Translations under genes and position numbers: made by a program | DNA from: Deltaproteobacteria bacterium | GTDB lineage: Bacteria; Desulfobacterota; Desulfobacteria; Desulfobacterales; JAUVVS01 | Direction: 5' to 3' | NCBI GenBank assembly: GCA_030604545.1 | Contig: JAUVVS010000163.1 | Span: forward strand, 1-5,601 | DNA length: 5,601 bases | The notes under the pieces: generated by a model | Databases searched by the model: none | What the model was told of the DNA's origin: nothing | What the model saw: the letters and a program-made list of their open reading frames with translations, nothing else | In this document: positions 3,720-5,601 of the stretch, piece after piece | How positions within the stretch are numbered: position 1 is the first letter of the stretch | Layout of the letters: each line of letters opens with the position of its first letter

Positions 3720-5601
3720 TTATCTTTCAGTTCTGTCAAAGAGATCATCTATTGCGGCGTCCTCACTGATCGAAGAATATCCGTAGTCCCTATCACTTTC
3801 GTGATAGTCGTCTTCGTGGGATGCATTTTCACGATTATCTTGAATATGTTGCCAAACTTCACAATTTTCACATATAGATTCAATATCCTCATCATCGAAT
3901 TCAACCACATATTCAGATAAGTTTGTAGACACATATTCATACAACGAATTCTCCGCTTCACTTTCTTCTTCATCATAAAAATAGTCACCCAATACGCCAT
4001 CGTTAGAGATGTTTTCATCTACCATATCTTTCCAATATTCTAAAATCAATTTCTTGAATTTTTGAGAATATTTTTCAATATATTTATTCCCTAACTCGTT
4101 AAAAAGTTTCGACAATGCTACAAAACCATCATGTTCCAATGTTTCGTTTAGGGCTAACTCGAAGTATTTTTCAAAATCAAACTCATTGGTATGAATTATT
4201 CCATTGCGTAAGGACCAAATTAATAAAACAACTAGTGCATAATGAAAATCTGCATTTATATCTTCATAGTCGATCTTCATCAGCCATTTATGCAGTAGTT
4301 TTTGTAAATCAGAATTAAATTTAACCTGGTCGTCGATTGATAAATTTACCAATCTAACCATATATTCAGTTGTTTTATTCTTGATCTCTCCGCTTAAGCA
4401 TTTAATCAATAGCTGAATTATTACACGATGCATAATATGGCTCGCTATAATTCCGCTCTTTAATAAATTTATCATATTTTTTAAGGATTCATTTGTGGAG
4501 AGAGACTCAAACAGCATACATAATTTAGTCTGATCTTCTGAAAATCGTCTAACTAAATAATCGCCCACTGCTGGGTTGAACAAGTCATAAGATGCGCTGG
4601 TACTGCCTTCTCTAATCTTTCTGTTGATTAAGGCGCCTACTGCCAGTTTTACACTTGAATAGAAATCAGATATTCCATATTTGGGCGTACTTATATTTCC
4701 TCGGTTGGCCATATAAAGGAAAGCTTCTTTTAGATTATCCTCTTGTATTTCTTTTCCGTTAAACACAACAAGACTAACAATTGTTCTTGAATGTTTGTCA
4801 ATCTGATTATCAAATACATGTCCCCAAATGTCAGCAGGGTTATTCAGAGTGTTCTCGACATAACCCCAATATTTATTGGGTGAAATATCAAATACTTTTT
4901 TCACATCTGCAATGAAGGAAATCAATCTTGGATTATAGTTCCTATGTCGAATAATTTTTTTGTATCGCTTGTTTTGATAGAGCTCTTCAATATATGCCTC
5001 GTCTAACTCACTAAACCACATATGATTGTAAAGGATTTTTGCTTTATCAAAATTAGACAATGAGTTAATATTTAACTCATATTCATTTCTGTCTATATTC
5101 TCTATTTTGAACAAATCGCTCAATATTTTGCCCTGGTTCAGTATCGTACTTCTGCTAGTAAGAATAAATCGCTTATATTTATCTCTGCTTACACGTTTCA
5201 TAAAATTGATTACATGAGAATCTTCATGACGGTCTAAGGCGTGCAAATAATTCCTTCCGAGAAAATCATCGAAATAAAAAATCTGTTTTTTCCCTCTATC
5301 ATATACAGATTCAGCCTCAGCAAGTGAGTTTTCGATAGAGTAAAACTCATAGTTATTTATTATGTAAAATAAGCATAAGTGATCGGCTAACGTGGTTTTT
5401 CCAATTCCCGGTTCGCCGGTAATGATTACTGAACGTAAAGATTCTAAATTTTTTAATGCCTCTTCGTGGTTCTTTGTTTGGACATATTTAGATGAAAATT
5501 CATTAATTTGATCAACTTTAAACCTGCTCCTACCAATAATTGCCGCATTTGATAAGGCCATAAGAACATTTGTGCTAGACAGCCACAATTTATAGTGTTT
5601 C
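3720..5601 (-). CDS. nSTAND3-type NTPase, 5' end outside the window
   Basis: A large STAND-family P-loop NTPase. The frame is still open at the right edge (KHYKLWLSSTN...), so the true start is missing; the TTG at 5588 used for numbering is arbitrary. Walker A is GEPGIGKTT (58-66) and Walker B is QIFYFDDFLG (102-111, D107/D108). FILTSR (141-146) gives the sensor Arg. NPRLI (219-223) and NPAVGDYL (338-345) lie in the following helical/winged-helix part. The 'FYFDDFLGRN...FILTSR' pattern is typical of nSTAND3. Residues about 350-530 are helical with no recognised repeats. The last 90 residues are strongly acidic, with one CENC (573-576). In known family members an effector such as a Mrr-like nuclease often precedes the NTPase; here that part would be off the edge. 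STAND ATPases usually sense a ligand, oligomerise and fire an effector, often against phage. The gene is AT-rich: 19 G/C in 60 bases at 4081-4140, versus 29 of 60 at 3241-3300 in the TIR gene. Confidence 0.9.
   Translation of the reverse strand, partial: KHYKLWLSSTNVLMALSNAAIIGRSRFKVDQINEFSSKYVQTKNHEEALKNLESLRSVIITGEPGIGKTTLADHLCLFYIINNYEFYSIENSLAEAESVYDRGKKQIFYFDDFLGRNYLHALDRHEDSHVINFMKRVSRDKYKRFILTSRSTILNQGKILSDLFKIENIDRNEYELNINSLSNFDKAKILYNHMWFSELDEAYIEELYQNKRYKKIIRHRNYNPRLISFIADVKKVFDISPNKYWGYVENTLNNPADIWGHVFDNQIDKHSRTIVSLVVFNGKEIQEDNLKEAFLYMANRGNISTPKYGISDFYSSVKLAVGALINRKIREGSTSASYDLFNPAVGDYLVRRFSEDQTKLCMLFESLSTNESLKNMINLLKSGIIASHIMHRVIIQLLIKCLSGEIKNKTTEYMVRLVNLSIDDQVKFNSDLQKLLHKWLMKIDYEDINADFHYALVVLLIWSLRNGIIHTNEFDFEKYFELALNETLEHDGFVALSKLFNELGNKYIEKYSQKFKKLILEYWKDMVDENISNDGVLGDYFYDEEESEAENSLYEYVSTNLSEYVVEFDDEDIESICENCEVWQHIQDNRENASHEDDYHESDRDYGYSSISEDAAIDDLFDRTER

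Noticed and set aside
3749..4018. Minus-strand 89-codon frame inside the NTPase gene
   Set aside because: Out-of-frame shadow of the acidic tail, Met/Lys-rich low-complexity translation.
1..5601. CRISPR array, tRNA or rRNA genes
   Set aside because: No regularly spaced direct repeats, and no cloverleaf or rRNA-like sequence seen on reading both strands.

Overview
The window looks like an accessory stretch of a bacterial chromosome, probably from an anaerobe. A radical SAM Fe-S enzyme and a TM1367-type cyclophilin-like protein suggest the Desulfobacterota/Nitrospirota range, but nothing fixes the taxon. Almost all genes lie on the minus strand. The exception is the tail of a plus-strand gene at the left edge.

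Layout from left to right. Positions 1-225 hold the last 74 codons of a plus-strand gene, followed by a strong rho-independent terminator at 321-352. Positions 378-540 hold a short sequence resembling the conserved end of REP-associated transposase elements, then a start-less open frame that looks like a gene remnant. Positions 564-2064 hold a tight minus-strand pair: a cyclophilin-like fold protein and a PflA-related radical SAM protein, overlapping by 14 bases. Upstream of the pair is an extended -10 promoter embedded in an imperfect dyad. Positions 2167-2756 hold no confident gene, only a start-less open frame that is probably a decayed coding sequence.

The most interesting part is 2757-5601. 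A large nSTAND3-type NTPase, whose N-terminus runs off the right edge, is followed after about 100 bases by a TIR-domain protein with an uncharacterised C-terminal domain. Both read leftward. TIR domains with the catalytic Glu are commonly NADases, and STAND NTPases are commonly phage sensors, so this looks like a candidate anti-phage locus. Whether the two proteins act together is inference.

The TIR gene and its ribosome binding site are closely bracketed by an inverted pair of short sequences (GCTTATGC and GGTTAGGGC, and their complements). This makes the TIR gene look like a separately mobile cassette inserted downstream of the NTPase gene. The intergenic DNA between the two genes is packed with three GC-rich hairpins. 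The NTPase gene is visibly more AT-rich than the TIR gene, which fits separate origins for the two.
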